Part shown: piece by piece, positions 8,565-16,402 of the stretch
Layout: every line of letters starts with the position of its first letter
Numbering within the stretch: position 1 is the stretch's first letter
Assembly (NCBI GenBank): GCA_963735045.1
Contig: CAVTIZ010000002.1
Coordinates: 62,001 to 126,000 of the forward strand
Direction of reading: 5' to 3'
Origin: Salsipaludibacter sp963735045
GTDB lineage: Bacteria > Actinomycetota > Nitriliruptoria > Nitriliruptorales > Nitriliruptoraceae
Length of the DNA stretch: 64,000 nt
The notes under the pieces: model-generated
What the model saw: only the letters and a program-made list of their open reading frames with translations
Told to the model about the DNA's origin: nothing
Database searches by the model: none
Made by a program: the position numbers and the translations under genes

Positions 8565-9710
8565 TCAGGACGGGTCGACCACGAAGGACGGGATCGCCTG
8601 GTCGCGACCGATCGCGGCCAGCATGGTCTCGGCCGTGGTCAGGGCCTCGTCGATCGTGCGGTCCATGTCCAGGTACCGATAGGTCCCCAGGCGTCCCACG
8701 AAGGTGACGTCCTCGGCCGCCCGGGCGCGGTCGAGGTAGGCCTCGAGCAGCTTCTTGTCGTCGACCAGCCGGATGGGGTAGTACGGGATGTCGTCGGGCT
8801 CGCAGGCCCGGCTGTACTCACGGAAGGTGATGGTGCGCTCGTGGTCCTCCCACGGCGAGAAGTGCTTGTGCTCGGTGATGCGGGTCCAGGGCACCTCGAG
8901 TTCGCCGTAGTTCATGACCTGGATGCCCTGGTGGTCGCCGTCGTGGCGCTCCGGGACGAAGTCCAGCGTGCGGTAGCCCAGCCGGCCGTCGTCGTAGTCG
9001 AACCAGCCGTCCAGCGGCCCCGACCAGACGACGTGGTCGAAGTCCTGTCGGTCGGACGGGTCCAGCGTGGTCTGCAGGTGCACCGTGATGCGCGGGTGGT
9101 CGAGGATCCGCGTCACGATCGCGGTGTAGCCCTCGCGGGGGATCGCGATGTGGGGATGGCTGAAGTAGGTGTCGTCGTAGTTGAAGCGCAGGGGCAGTCG
9201 CTTGAGGATCGACGCTGGCAGTTGGGTGGGCTCGACACCCCACTGCTTGCGGGTGTAGCCATGGAAGAAGGCCTCGTAGAGACGCCGTCCGACGAAGCGG
9301 AGGGCCTGTTCCTCGAAGGTCTGCGGGTCCTCGATGTCGGTCTCGGCCTCCTGTTCGATGAAGGCGCGGGCCTCGTCGGGCCCCATGGCCGTGCCGTAGA
9401 CCTGGTTGATCGTGTGGAGGTTGACCGGGAGGCTGTAGACCCGGCCGCCGACGGTGGTTCGCACGCTGTGGCGGTAGGGCATCATCTCGGCGTACTGCGT
9501 GATGTAGTCCCACACCCGCTCGATGTCGGTGTGGAAGATGTGCGGGCCGTAGCGGTGGACCATCACCCCGGTCTCGTCGTCACGGTCGGTGTGGCAGTTG
9601 CCCGCGACGTGGTCACGCTGCTCCAGGATCGTGACGTCGTGGCCGGCCTCGGCGAGCTCGCGACCGATCACGGCCCCGGAGAAGCCTGCACCGGCGATCC
9701 CGAACCTCAT
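8565..9710 (-). CDS. glf: UDP-galactopyranose mutase
   Basis: The 381-residue length is typical for the family. The N-terminal FAD-binding motif GIAGAGFSGAVIGRELA is followed by the conserved YGPHIFHT segment (substrate-pocket histidine) and the Arg/Tyr-rich active-site stretches GYTRKQWG and GRLGTYRYLDMD. The enzyme converts UDP-galactopyranose to UDP-galactofuranose, a flavin-dependent ring contraction in the cytoplasm. The product is the donor for galactofuranose-containing cell-wall polymers. Partners in the window are galE (15177-16166), which makes UDP-galactose, and the GT2 genes at 11869-15044. glf is separated from them by an MFS gene and the tRNA-Ser/SRP RNA genes. Confidence 0.95.
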   Translation of the reverse strand: MRFGIAGAGFSGAVIGRELAEAGHDVTILEQRDHVAGNCHTDRDDETGVMVHRYGPHIFHTDIERVWDYITQYAEMMPYRHSVRTTVGGRVYSLPVNLHTINQVYGTAMGPDEARAFIEQEAETDIEDPQTFEEQALRFVGRRLYEAFFHGYTRKQWGVEPTQLPASILKRLPLRFNYDDTYFSHPHIAIPREGYTAIVTRILDHPRITVHLQTTLDPSDRQDFDHVVWSGPLDGWFDYDDGRLGYRTLDFVPERHDGDHQGIQVMNYGELEVPWTRITEHKHFSPWEDHERTITFREYSRACEPDDIPYYPIRLVDDKKLLEAYLDRARAAEDVTFVGRLGTYRYLDMDRTIDEALTTAETMLAAIGRDQAIPSFVVDPS

Positions 9711-9914
9711 CTGGCGTCCTTGACTGTGGTCATCGGGTGGGGGGCGAGTCTAACGAGGGCCCGGTCGGACCCCGTCGGCACCACGGTCGCCACCCTGGTC
9801 GGGAGGCCCGGCCGGTGTGGACCGAGGTCCCCCCGTGTCGGCGGTGACTCAACGCCACACTGGGGGTGGCGGCGACGACACCGCCATGGCGACGTCGGAG
9901 GGGGTGGGTCCACC

Positions 9915-10124
9915 GTGGGAGAGTCCTTCGAGAGCGTGCGCGCCCGCCAGCAGCGGCGCCTCCGGCTCGGGCTGCTCGTGGTGCTGGTCCTGTTGGCCTC
10001 CGGGGTGGCCGCCGGGGCCGTCGCCGTGACCATGACCCTGCGCGGGGTCGACGTCGGGCCGCCGGACGGAACCGGAGGCGACGTGGGCATCGTGTCGGTC
10101 GGCGCGGACCGGCCGTCGTCGTGA
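9915..10124 (+). CDS. Small single-span membrane protein, unknown function
   Basis: A GTG start at 9915, 9 bases after a GGAGG run, opens a 69-residue frame. It has a basic N-terminus (RARQQRRLRLG), one strongly hydrophobic span (LLVVLVLLASGVAAGAVAVT, described by position about 20-40) and a polar Gly/Asp-rich tail. This is the arrangement of a small inner-membrane protein with its tail outside. It is transcribed divergently from glf and converges on the MFS gene, whose stop is 26 bases away. I recognise no family. The alternative is chance coding in GC-rich DNA, but the charge/hydrophobicity layout and ribosome site argue for a real gene. Confidence 0.45.
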   Translation: MGESFESVRARQQRRLRLGLLVVLVLLASGVAAGAVAVTMTLRGVDVGPPDGTGGDVGIVSVGADRPSS

Positions 10125-10150
10125 CCGATCGGGCCGGCCGTGGCCACCGG

Positions 10151-11410
10151 TCAGGTGGCCGTCGCCCCGCCCGGCTCGGGTGACAGCAGGCGCGCGGAGG
10201 CGGTGCCGACCAATGCGGCGACCACGACCACGAGCAGGCCCGCCCGCAGGTCCAGCGCGTCGGCCACGATCCCGATCAGGGGTGGCCCGACCAGGAAGCC
10301 GGCCCGGGCGACCAACGACACGATCGCGATCCCGTCGCCACTGCGTACGCCGGGGACCTCGCCGGCCGCGGACAGCCCGAGCGGGAACAGGGTGGCCACC
10401 CCGACGCCGGACAGCCCGAATCCCAGGATCACCAGCCACGGCGTCGTCGCCAGCGCCGCCACCGTCATGGACACCGCGGCCAGCAGCGTGCCGCCGGTGG
10501 CCACCGTTCGCGGTCCGAGGCGATCCACGACCCGGTCGCCGGTGGCGCGCCCGACCACCATGCCGGTCTGGGCCAGCACGAAGCCGAGTCCCGCGACGAA
10601 CCCGCTGGCGCCGGCGTCCTCGCGCAGGTGGAGGGCAGCCCACGTGGCCGCGCTGTCCTCGACCATGCCCCCGGCGATCAGCAGGAGCCCGAGGCCGAGC
10701 AGGGCCACTGGCGCCGTGCGAAGTGCCTGGCGCACCCCGGCGCCGCCCCGGCCGCCGGCTGCGGCCATCTCGACCTCCTCGGGTCGTTCGGTGTGGTCGG
10801 CCCCCGGCAACAGCCATCGGCGCCCGACCAGCGTGACGATGGCCAGCACCACGGCCATGCCGCCCAGGTGGGCCGCCCGGGGGACACCCAGGCCCACGGC
10901 CGCGGCCCCGATCAGGCCCCCGACGACGGCCCCGGAACTCCACACCGCGTGGAAGCTGCTGATGATCGTTCGCCCGTACCGACGCTGCACCCGCAGCCCG
11001 TGGGCGTTCATGGCGGCGTCGGTGAGCGTGTCGGTGCCCCCGGCGATCAGGATCCCGAGCGCCAGGACCCACCACGACGGCGCCACGGCGATGATCGGCA
11101 GGGCCGCGAGCTGTACCAGGGCGCCTCCGACGGCGGACCGGGCCGATCCCCATCGGGCGATCATCGAGCCGACCGCGGTGCCGAACACGATGCCGGCGAT
11201 CGGGCCGACGGCGATCGCGACGCCCAGCAACGTGTTGGTGAGCCCGAGGTCCGCCTTGATCTCGGGCAGCCATGGGACGATCGACGCCAGGACCATGGCG
11301 TTGACCGCGAACAGGCTGGCCACCGCCAGTCGTGCCCGACGCAGGGACGCGTCGGGGGCCGACGACGGGGCGGGGGCCGACGAGGTGTCGGCAGCTGGCG
11401 GGGGTGACAT
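10151..11410 (-). CDS. Major facilitator superfamily transporter
   Basis: The 419-residue protein has about 12 hydrophobic helices in two halves, with the loop 2-3 motif region around GSMIARWGSARSAVG and a mirrored GDRVVDRLGPRTVATG in the second half. These are the conserved D-R-x-G-x-R-R/K-type MFS loops. The N-terminus (about 25 residues) is Pro/Ala/Ser-rich and cytoplasmic. The closest general resemblance is to YcaD/FucP-like drug or sugar efflux carriers, but the substrate is not determinable. It lies between glf and the tRNA-Ser gene. It could export a glycan precursor or an unrelated compound. Confidence 0.88.
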   Translation of the reverse strand: MSPPPAADTSSAPAPSSAPDASLRRARLAVASLFAVNAMVLASIVPWLPEIKADLGLTNTLLGVAIAVGPIAGIVFGTAVGSMIARWGSARSAVGGALVQLAALPIIAVAPSWWVLALGILIAGGTDTLTDAAMNAHGLRVQRRYGRTIISSFHAVWSSGAVVGGLIGAAAVGLGVPRAAHLGGMAVVLAIVTLVGRRWLLPGADHTERPEEVEMAAAGGRGGAGVRQALRTAPVALLGLGLLLIAGGMVEDSAATWAALHLREDAGASGFVAGLGFVLAQTGMVVGRATGDRVVDRLGPRTVATGGTLLAAVSMTVAALATTPWLVILGFGLSGVGVATLFPLGLSAAGEVPGVRSGDGIAIVSLVARAGFLVGPPLIGIVADALDLRAGLLVVVVAALVGTASARLLSPEPGGATAT

Positions 11411-11445
11411 GGGCTGCAGTGTGCCCGGGCGGTCGAGCCCTCGCG

Positions 11446-11474
11446 TTGCCCAGCCCCGTCTCGGGCCCTATCCT
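11446..11474 (+). promoter_or_regulatory. Sigma-70-type promoter of the tRNA-Ser gene
   Basis: A -35 element TTGCCC (11446-11451) and a -10 element TATCCT (11469-11474) are separated by 17 bases. This places the transcript start near 11481, about 40 bases before the mature tRNA 5' end. Confidence 0.6.
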
Positions 11475-11519
11475 CGTCGTTCGCCCCGGCGCGACCACCA
11501 CCTGGTGGGCGACGGGCTC

Positions 11520-11608
11520 GGAGGGTTCGCCTAGTCCGGCCTATGGCGCACGGTTGGAATCCGTGTTGAGCGGCAACGCTCTCGAGGGTTCGAATCCCTC
11601 ACCCTCCG
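11520..11608 (+). tRNA. tRNA-Ser (GGA anticodon)
   Basis: The cloverleaf folds with acceptor GGAGGGT/ACCCTCC (11520-11526 with 11601-11607), an anticodon loop TTGGAAT giving anticodon GGA, a long class II variable arm typical of serine tRNAs, and the T arm GAGGGTTCGAATCCCTC. The discriminator is G at 11608. The CCA end is not encoded. It lies directly upstream of the SRP RNA gene, an arrangement known in other actinobacteria. Confidence 0.96.
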
Positions 11609-11611
11609 CAC

Positions 11612-11641
11612 CGATGCCCCGAGCTCCGGCTCGGGGCATCG
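11612..11641 (+). terminator. Hairpin terminator after tRNA-Ser
   Basis: A 13-base-pair GC-rich stem (CGATGCCCCGAGC with its complement) closes on a very short loop immediately after the tRNA. No T-run follows, which is common for actinobacterial terminators. Confidence 0.65.
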
Positions 11642-11699
11642 CCATGTCGCCCGGACGGTTCGGTAGCATGGTCGATCCACGCGACGGGTCAGTCCCGTG

Positions 11700-11810
11700 C
11701 GAGGTGTGGTCGCCGCCGGTGACGTCCTCCGGTGAACCGGGTCAGGGCCGGAAGGCAGCAGCCCTAAGCCGTTCTCGGGCGGGTGCCGATACCGGCGACC
11801 ACATCTCGGA
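11700..11810 (+). ncRNA. ffs: Signal recognition particle RNA, small bacterial (4.5S) type
   Basis: The conserved domain IV core is present: GGTCAGGGCCGGAAGGCAGC followed by AGCCCTAAGC (about 11749-11769), which forms the Ffh-binding asymmetric loop and GGAA-type tetraloop stem. The ends pair through GAGGTGTGGTCGCCG (11701-11715) and CGGCGACCACATCTC (11793-11807). The length of about 110 nt fits the actinobacterial form without the Alu domain. Ends are set by the terminal helix. It pairs with Ffh for co-translational membrane targeting. A small hairpin at 11809-11825 may terminate it. Confidence 0.95.
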
Positions 11811-11868
11811 CGAGATCGGCTCGTCGCGTTGCTCGTCACGAAGCCCCTCGATGCCGGCGTCGGAGCCG

Positions 11869-13146
11869 TCAGCGGTCCCCGCTGGCACCATCGAGGTCGG
11901 CGAGGTGCTGCTCGACGTGGTCGAGGCGTTGTTCGAGCACCACCAGCGCGAACAGCAGGTCCTCGTTGGTGACCGCGCGGGCGTCGCTGCTCCCGCGGTC
12001 GCCGCCCAGTCGACTCTTCTCGCGGGCGACGCGGCGGGCCGTCCGGCGCAGCTGGTTGCCCATCCACCTGGCCGTCACCCTGGCCGTCCCGGACACCCCC
12101 GTGTTGCGCAGGTGCCAGGCCGCGCTGACCAGCGGGTTCGCGTCGCCCGGGGTGTGGTCCAGCAACCGGTTGAACAACGGCAGGTTGTCGGCCAGCACGG
12201 CCTCGGACAGCCGGCGCGTGGTCTTGCCCTTGTCGCCCTCGACCAGGGCCTGCTCGACCACCTCCGGGGAATGGTGGAGGTAGACCCCACGCAGGACGCC
12301 GAACAGCTCCTCGCGGAGTTCCAGCGGTGTGCGTCGGGCGATCCAGTCCATCTGCGACATCGCCCAGCCCAGCAACGTGGGGGCGTAGTCGTCGGCCAGG
12401 CCGGTGTCCTCCAGCCACGTGAGGATGGTGTCGTGGTGCTGGAAGATCTTGAACAGGCGGGCGTCGATGGTCGACATGGTCTGCCCGGCGCGCGACACCC
12501 GGTGCCAGCACAGCACCTCGGGGACCACGGCCAGCCGGTCGGCCGTCAGCAGGGTGAACCAGTGGAACGGGTTGTCCTCGTAGAAGTAGTCGCCCACCGG
12601 GAAGCGCAGGGCGTGTTCCTCCAACATCGAGCGGCGGTACAGCTTGCGCCACGGCACCGCGATGAAGCGCAGGAACTCCGTGCGCGACGACAGGTCCAGG
12701 TCGTAGGACGGCCGCATCAGGTTGCCCCAGCGGTGCTGGTCGGCGGGGAAGGTCAGCGACCCGTCCTGGTCGTCCAGCAACTGGTACTGGCACATCGCCA
12801 GGTCGGCGTCCCAGCGCTCGGCTGCCGTCAGCAGGCGCTCGAACATGGCGACGTCGTAGACGTCGTCGCCGTCGGCGAAGCCCACCCACGGCGCGGTGGC
12901 GCGGTCCAGCCCGGTGTTGGCCGCCGTGGCCACCCCGCCCATGGTGTTGTCCTCGAGCAGGACCGGGACGATGCGGTCGTCCTCGGCGGCGAAGCGCTCG
13001 ATGATGGCCGGCGTGCCGTCGCTGGAGCCGTCGTCGACGACGATGATCTCGAGGTCGCGCAGCGTCTGGTCGACGATGCTGCGCAGGCACTCCTCGAGGT
13101 AGTCCTCGATGTTGTAGCTGGTGACGATGATCGACAGGCGAGCCAT
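11869..13146 (-). CDS. Family 2 glycosyltransferase
   Basis: The 425-residue protein opens with the classical GT-A nucleotide-sugar fold: LSIIVTSYNIEDYLEECL, then IIVVDDGSSDGT, and the metal-binding acidic motif FADGDDVYD (about 90). The remainder (about 215-425) is helical and probably contacts the acceptor, as in poly-glycerol-phosphate and capsule GT2 enzymes. No membrane span is seen, so it is a cytoplasmic or membrane-associated enzyme. It starts 14 bases downstream of the sulfotransferase-GT2 gene's stop, so the two share an mRNA. With galE upstream this suggests assembly of a surface polysaccharide. Donor sugar is unknown, with UDP-Gal or UDP-Galf possible from galE and glf. Confidence 0.9.
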   Translation of the reverse strand: MARLSIIVTSYNIEDYLEECLRSIVDQTLRDLEIIVVDDGSSDGTPAIIERFAAEDDRIVPVLLEDNTMGGVATAANTGLDRATAPWVGFADGDDVYDVAMFERLLTAAERWDADLAMCQYQLLDDQDGSLTFPADQHRWGNLMRPSYDLDLSSRTEFLRFIAVPWRKLYRRSMLEEHALRFPVGDYFYEDNPFHWFTLLTADRLAVVPEVLCWHRVSRAGQTMSTIDARLFKIFQHHDTILTWLEDTGLADDYAPTLLGWAMSQMDWIARRTPLELREELFGVLRGVYLHHSPEVVEQALVEGDKGKTTRRLSEAVLADNLPLFNRLLDHTPGDANPLVSAAWHLRNTGVSGTARVTARWMGNQLRRTARRVAREKSRLGGDRGSSDARAVTNEDLLFALVVLEQRLDHVEQHLADLDGASGDR

Positions 13147-13160
13147 GGCGGCGGTGCCTT

Positions 13161-15044
13161 TCAGGAAAGGGCCTTGCGGAGGATGGCGTCGGCAAGGGCC
13201 GGGTCGCGCTTCATCCGGATGCGGGAGAAGTCGGCGAGCCGGGCTCGCAGGAGATGGCGCTGGAGCCGCAACCGGAACTCGTCGCGCGCCTCGGGGGCGA
13301 TGCGCGAGCCGGCCCAGTCCGCGACCCGCATGGTCGACGACCAGTAGTGGTGGGCGTAGCGGTTGCGCAGGGCCGGGTTGTCCTCGAGCAGGTCGTAGGT
13401 CTCGTCGAGGGCGTCGAAGAGCGCGAGCCGGTCACGGCTGTGGCGGTTGGTCAGGTTGCTGGCCCCCGACTCGACGACGTGGGTGCAGATCTCCTGGTTG
13501 AACAACAGCACCTGGTCGGCGAACAGCAGGCTGTACCAGTGGCCGAGGATGTCGTTGTGGACCGGGGTCGACCCGAAGCGCAGGCCGGCGCCCCGGTAGG
13601 TCTCGGTCCGCAGCACCTTGTTCCAGGGGTAGTTGGACACACCCACGACCCGTGGCATGTCGTCCAGGGTCCCCAGCCGCTGGAGTGCGGCCCCGACCTC
13701 CTCCTGCCAGAAGGCGAGGTCGTAGGTGTTCATCTCCTGGCGGTCGGGCTCCCCACCCCGGCGGTAGCGGTAGGGGAGGACCGCGACGTCGGCGTGGGCG
13801 ACGTCCATCGCCGGGATCACGGCCTGCAGCGCTGCGGGGTGCAGGACGTCATCGGCGTCGAAGAACAGGGTGTAGCGGCCGATGGCCGCGCGGAAGCCCG
13901 TGTTGCGGGCGACCCCGGCACCCTGGTTCGACCCGTGGTGGAAGGCGACCACGTCGGGTCGCTGGGCCAGTTCGTCGATGATGTCGCCACTGCCGTCGCC
14001 GGAGTGGTCGTCGACCAGGACGAGCTGGACCTCGAGGTCGTCGAGGTCCAGGAACGACGAGGCGGTGTCGGCGAGGGTGTCGGCGGCATCGTGGACCGGG
14101 ATGACCACCGACAGGTCGGGCTGGTCGGTGCGGTGCCCGTCCGCGGACCCCTGGCCGGCGTCCCGTCGGCGCGCGCGAGCCACCGGGCGACCGCCGAGGT
14201 CGATCACCTCGAGGTCGCCGTCGGCCATGATCTGGGCGCGGTGGCGCTGGTAGGCCGTCCGGAGGATCTCGCGTTGCTCGTCGTCCCACGGGAAGAACGA
14301 CGGCTGGTCCTTGCTGGTCGGGTAGTCCTTGACGGCGTTGCGCACGTCCACGCGGCCGACCGGACGGGTGTCGTGGATGGCGTGGAGTTCCTCGATGGCC
14401 CGTCCGGAGAAGCCGACCCGTTCGCTGGAGGTGACGAGGTCGAAGGCCCCGGACGGGACGCCCAGGACACGCGACAACAGGGCGGCCTCGTGGCCTCGCA
14501 GGTCCTCGTGGAAGTACACCCGGACCCGGGTCCCGGGGTGGGCGTCCACGAAGCGACGAAGCAGGGCGTGCCAGTCCAGCCGCCCGAATCCGTCCGAGCC
14601 GTCGAAGGACTTGGCGAGGTAGGCGTCGAAGGTCTCGAACGGGGTCGACTTGAGCGTCTCGGAGTACAGCGACGGCAGGTAGGCGTCGTAGTTGCGGACG
14701 CCGAAGACCATCTCGTCGATCGGGAGCTCGAGGTGCCCGGCGATGGTGTCGACGCGGGACAGCATCTCCGGGTAGAAGCCGTCGCGCGACAGGGCGTGCT
14801 GGACCAGGCCGGGGATGTTCTCGTCGAACACCAGGTTGACCCTGGCCTCGTCGGTGAACTCGTTGGGCGCGGGTTCCTGGTCCGGACGGGCGTTGAGCAG
14901 GGGCCGCGTGTACTTGTCGCGGAACTCGTCCAGCTCGACGTAGGCGACGCCGTGGTCGTGCAGGGCGTCCTGGGAACGGTCGAGGGACTTCTGCAGGAAG
15001 GTCGTCGCGGTCTTGTGCGCGCCGAGCCAGAAAATGGACGTCAT
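13161..15044 (-). CDS. Sulfotransferase-like domain fused to a family 2 glycosyltransferase
   Basis: The 627-residue protein starts at ATG 15044 (AGGACC upstream). Residues 1 to about 300 form a P-loop domain with IFWLGAHKTATTFLQ, matching the 5'-phosphosulfate-binding loop (KTGTTxLQ) of PAPS-dependent sulfotransferases. Mid-domain VFGVRNYDAYLPSLYSE corresponds to the usual 3'-phosphate-binding R/S region. Residues from about 325 onward are a GT2 domain: LSVVIPVHDAADTL, LVLVDDHSGDGSGD and DXD-like FFDADDVLHP. Inferred: one polypeptide that transfers a sugar and sulfates the same or a neighbouring residue. No membrane span is present. It lies between galE and the GT2 gene on the same strand. 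Confidence 0.85.
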   Translation of the reverse strand: MTSIFWLGAHKTATTFLQKSLDRSQDALHDHGVAYVELDEFRDKYTRPLLNARPDQEPAPNEFTDEARVNLVFDENIPGLVQHALSRDGFYPEMLSRVDTIAGHLELPIDEMVFGVRNYDAYLPSLYSETLKSTPFETFDAYLAKSFDGSDGFGRLDWHALLRRFVDAHPGTRVRVYFHEDLRGHEAALLSRVLGVPSGAFDLVTSSERVGFSGRAIEELHAIHDTRPVGRVDVRNAVKDYPTSKDQPSFFPWDDEQREILRTAYQRHRAQIMADGDLEVIDLGGRPVARARRRDAGQGSADGHRTDQPDLSVVIPVHDAADTLADTASSFLDLDDLEVQLVLVDDHSGDGSGDIIDELAQRPDVVAFHHGSNQGAGVARNTGFRAAIGRYTLFFDADDVLHPAALQAVIPAMDVAHADVAVLPYRYRRGGEPDRQEMNTYDLAFWQEEVGAALQRLGTLDDMPRVVGVSNYPWNKVLRTETYRGAGLRFGSTPVHNDILGHWYSLLFADQVLLFNQEICTHVVESGASNLTNRHSRDRLALFDALDETYDLLEDNPALRNRYAHHYWSSTMRVADWAGSRIAPEARDEFRLRLQRHLLRARLADFSRIRMKRDPALADAILRKALS

Positions 15045-15176
15045 GATGGTCCTGGGCGAAGTCGCGGACGAGGGGAGGTTCGGACGAAGTCTAGTGTCGG
15101 TCCCGTCCGGGCCGGGATCGCCGGTCGGCCCCGGCATCGCGGCGCCGGGTCCACGGGACGCGGTCGGAGGGGCCGG

Positions 15177-16166
15177 TCAGGGGGTGCGCTCGGCGACCCG
15201 GGAGAACCACGACCACGCACTGTCCACGATCTCGGGCAGGCCGAGGGTGGGCTCCCAGCCGAGCAGGTCCCGGATCTGGTCGTTGGCCGCCCACGTGGCG
15301 GCCGGGTCACCGGGGCGACGGTCGACCTCGTCGTAGGCGACCTCGCGGCCGGCCACCTGCTCGACCGCGGCGATGACCTCCTTGACCGTGGACCCCACGC
15401 CGGTGCCGACGTTGAGCACGGTCGACTCGCCACCCGACCCCAGCCACCCCAGTGCACGGACGTGGGCATCGGCGAGGTCGTCGACGTGGATGTAGTCCCG
15501 GATGCAGGTGCCGTCCCGGGTGGGGTAGTCGGTCCCGAAGACCTTCAGCCGTGGCGATCCGGTCAGCACCGAGCGCATCACCAGCGGGATCAGGTTGGTG
15601 GTCGAGGACCAGTCCTCGCCCAGCGACCCGTCCATGGCCGCACCCGCGGCGTTGAAGTAGCGCAGCGACACCGACTGCAACGGGCTGGTCCGCCCGGTCC
15701 AGGCAAGGACGCGCTCGACCATGGCCTTGGTCTCGGCGTAGACGCTCTCGGGATCGGTCGGGGCGTCCTCGGTCACCGGCACCTCGGGGGGGTTGCCGAC
15801 CACCGAGCACGACGAGGAGAACACCAGGGCGGTGACACCCGCGGTCCGGGCGACGTCGACCAGCGCGATCGAGCCGGCCACGTTGTTGCTGAAGTAGCCA
15901 CCCGGGTCCTCCATGGACGCCGGCACGGACTTGGACGCGGCGAAGTGCACCACCTCGGTGATGTCGTGGTCGTCGAGCACCCGAGCAACCAGGTCGCGGT
16001 CCGCGACGTCGCCGACCACCAACTCGGCGTCGCCCACCGCCTCGGGATCGCCGTTGGCGAGGGTGTCCAGGACCACCACCCGGCGACCGTGCTCGGCGAG
16101 CGCCTTGACGGTGTGGGACCCGATGTAGCCGGCGCCGCCGGTGACCAGGACGGGGGTGTCGGACAT
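15177..16166 (-). CDS. galE: UDP-glucose 4-epimerase
   Basis: The 329-residue protein is an extended short-chain dehydrogenase. It has the NAD-binding GGAGYIGSH near the start, catalytic Ser/Tyr/Lys as SSSCSV and YAETK (the YxxxK motif), and LRYFNAAGA, a GalE signature. It interconverts UDP-glucose and UDP-galactose in the cytoplasm. Start chosen at ATG 16166. The gene heads the minus-strand glycan block, 132 bases upstream of the sulfotransferase-GT2 gene. Its product feeds glf (8565-9710) and galactosyltransferases. It is transcribed divergently from dnaX. Confidence 0.94.
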   Translation of the reverse strand: MSDTPVLVTGGAGYIGSHTVKALAEHGRRVVVLDTLANGDPEAVGDAELVVGDVADRDLVARVLDDHDITEVVHFAASKSVPASMEDPGGYFSNNVAGSIALVDVARTAGVTALVFSSSCSVVGNPPEVPVTEDAPTDPESVYAETKAMVERVLAWTGRTSPLQSVSLRYFNAAGAAMDGSLGEDWSSTTNLIPLVMRSVLTGSPRLKVFGTDYPTRDGTCIRDYIHVDDLADAHVRALGWLGSGGESTVLNVGTGVGSTVKEVIAAVEQVAGREVAYDEVDRRPGDPAATWAANDQIRDLLGWEPTLGLPEIVDSAWSWFSRVAERTP

Positions 16167-16402
16167 GGGAGGAGCTCCGGGGGGTGTCGGCAGGAGGAGG
16201 TCGCGGCTGCGACGGGGGGGACGGGAAGGCCGGGCTGACTGGCGTCGGGTCCGCACGGCCCATCCGGTCGCAGGCCCAGCCTACGATGACCCGCACCCGG
16301 TGGTGACCCGTCCCGTCGTCCGTGTCGCCACCGCCCGCCGTGCCCCCGAGGGTCCGGGTCGGGACGTCGTGGCTCCCCCAGACGATGCACAGGAGTGCCC
16401 AC

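Noticed and set aside
11332..13347. Long plus-strand open frame over the tRNA-Ser, SRP RNA and GT2 gene
   Set aside because: It runs through two RNA genes and antisense to a clear glycosyltransferase.
11869..16166. Genomic island inserted at tRNA-Ser
   Set aside because: No integrase or duplicated tRNA 3' end (attachment site) was found, and the base composition looks like that of the backbone.
13254..16238. 994-codon plus-strand open frame
   Set aside because: It is antisense to the sulfotransferase-GT2 and galE genes and has no recognisable protein motif.
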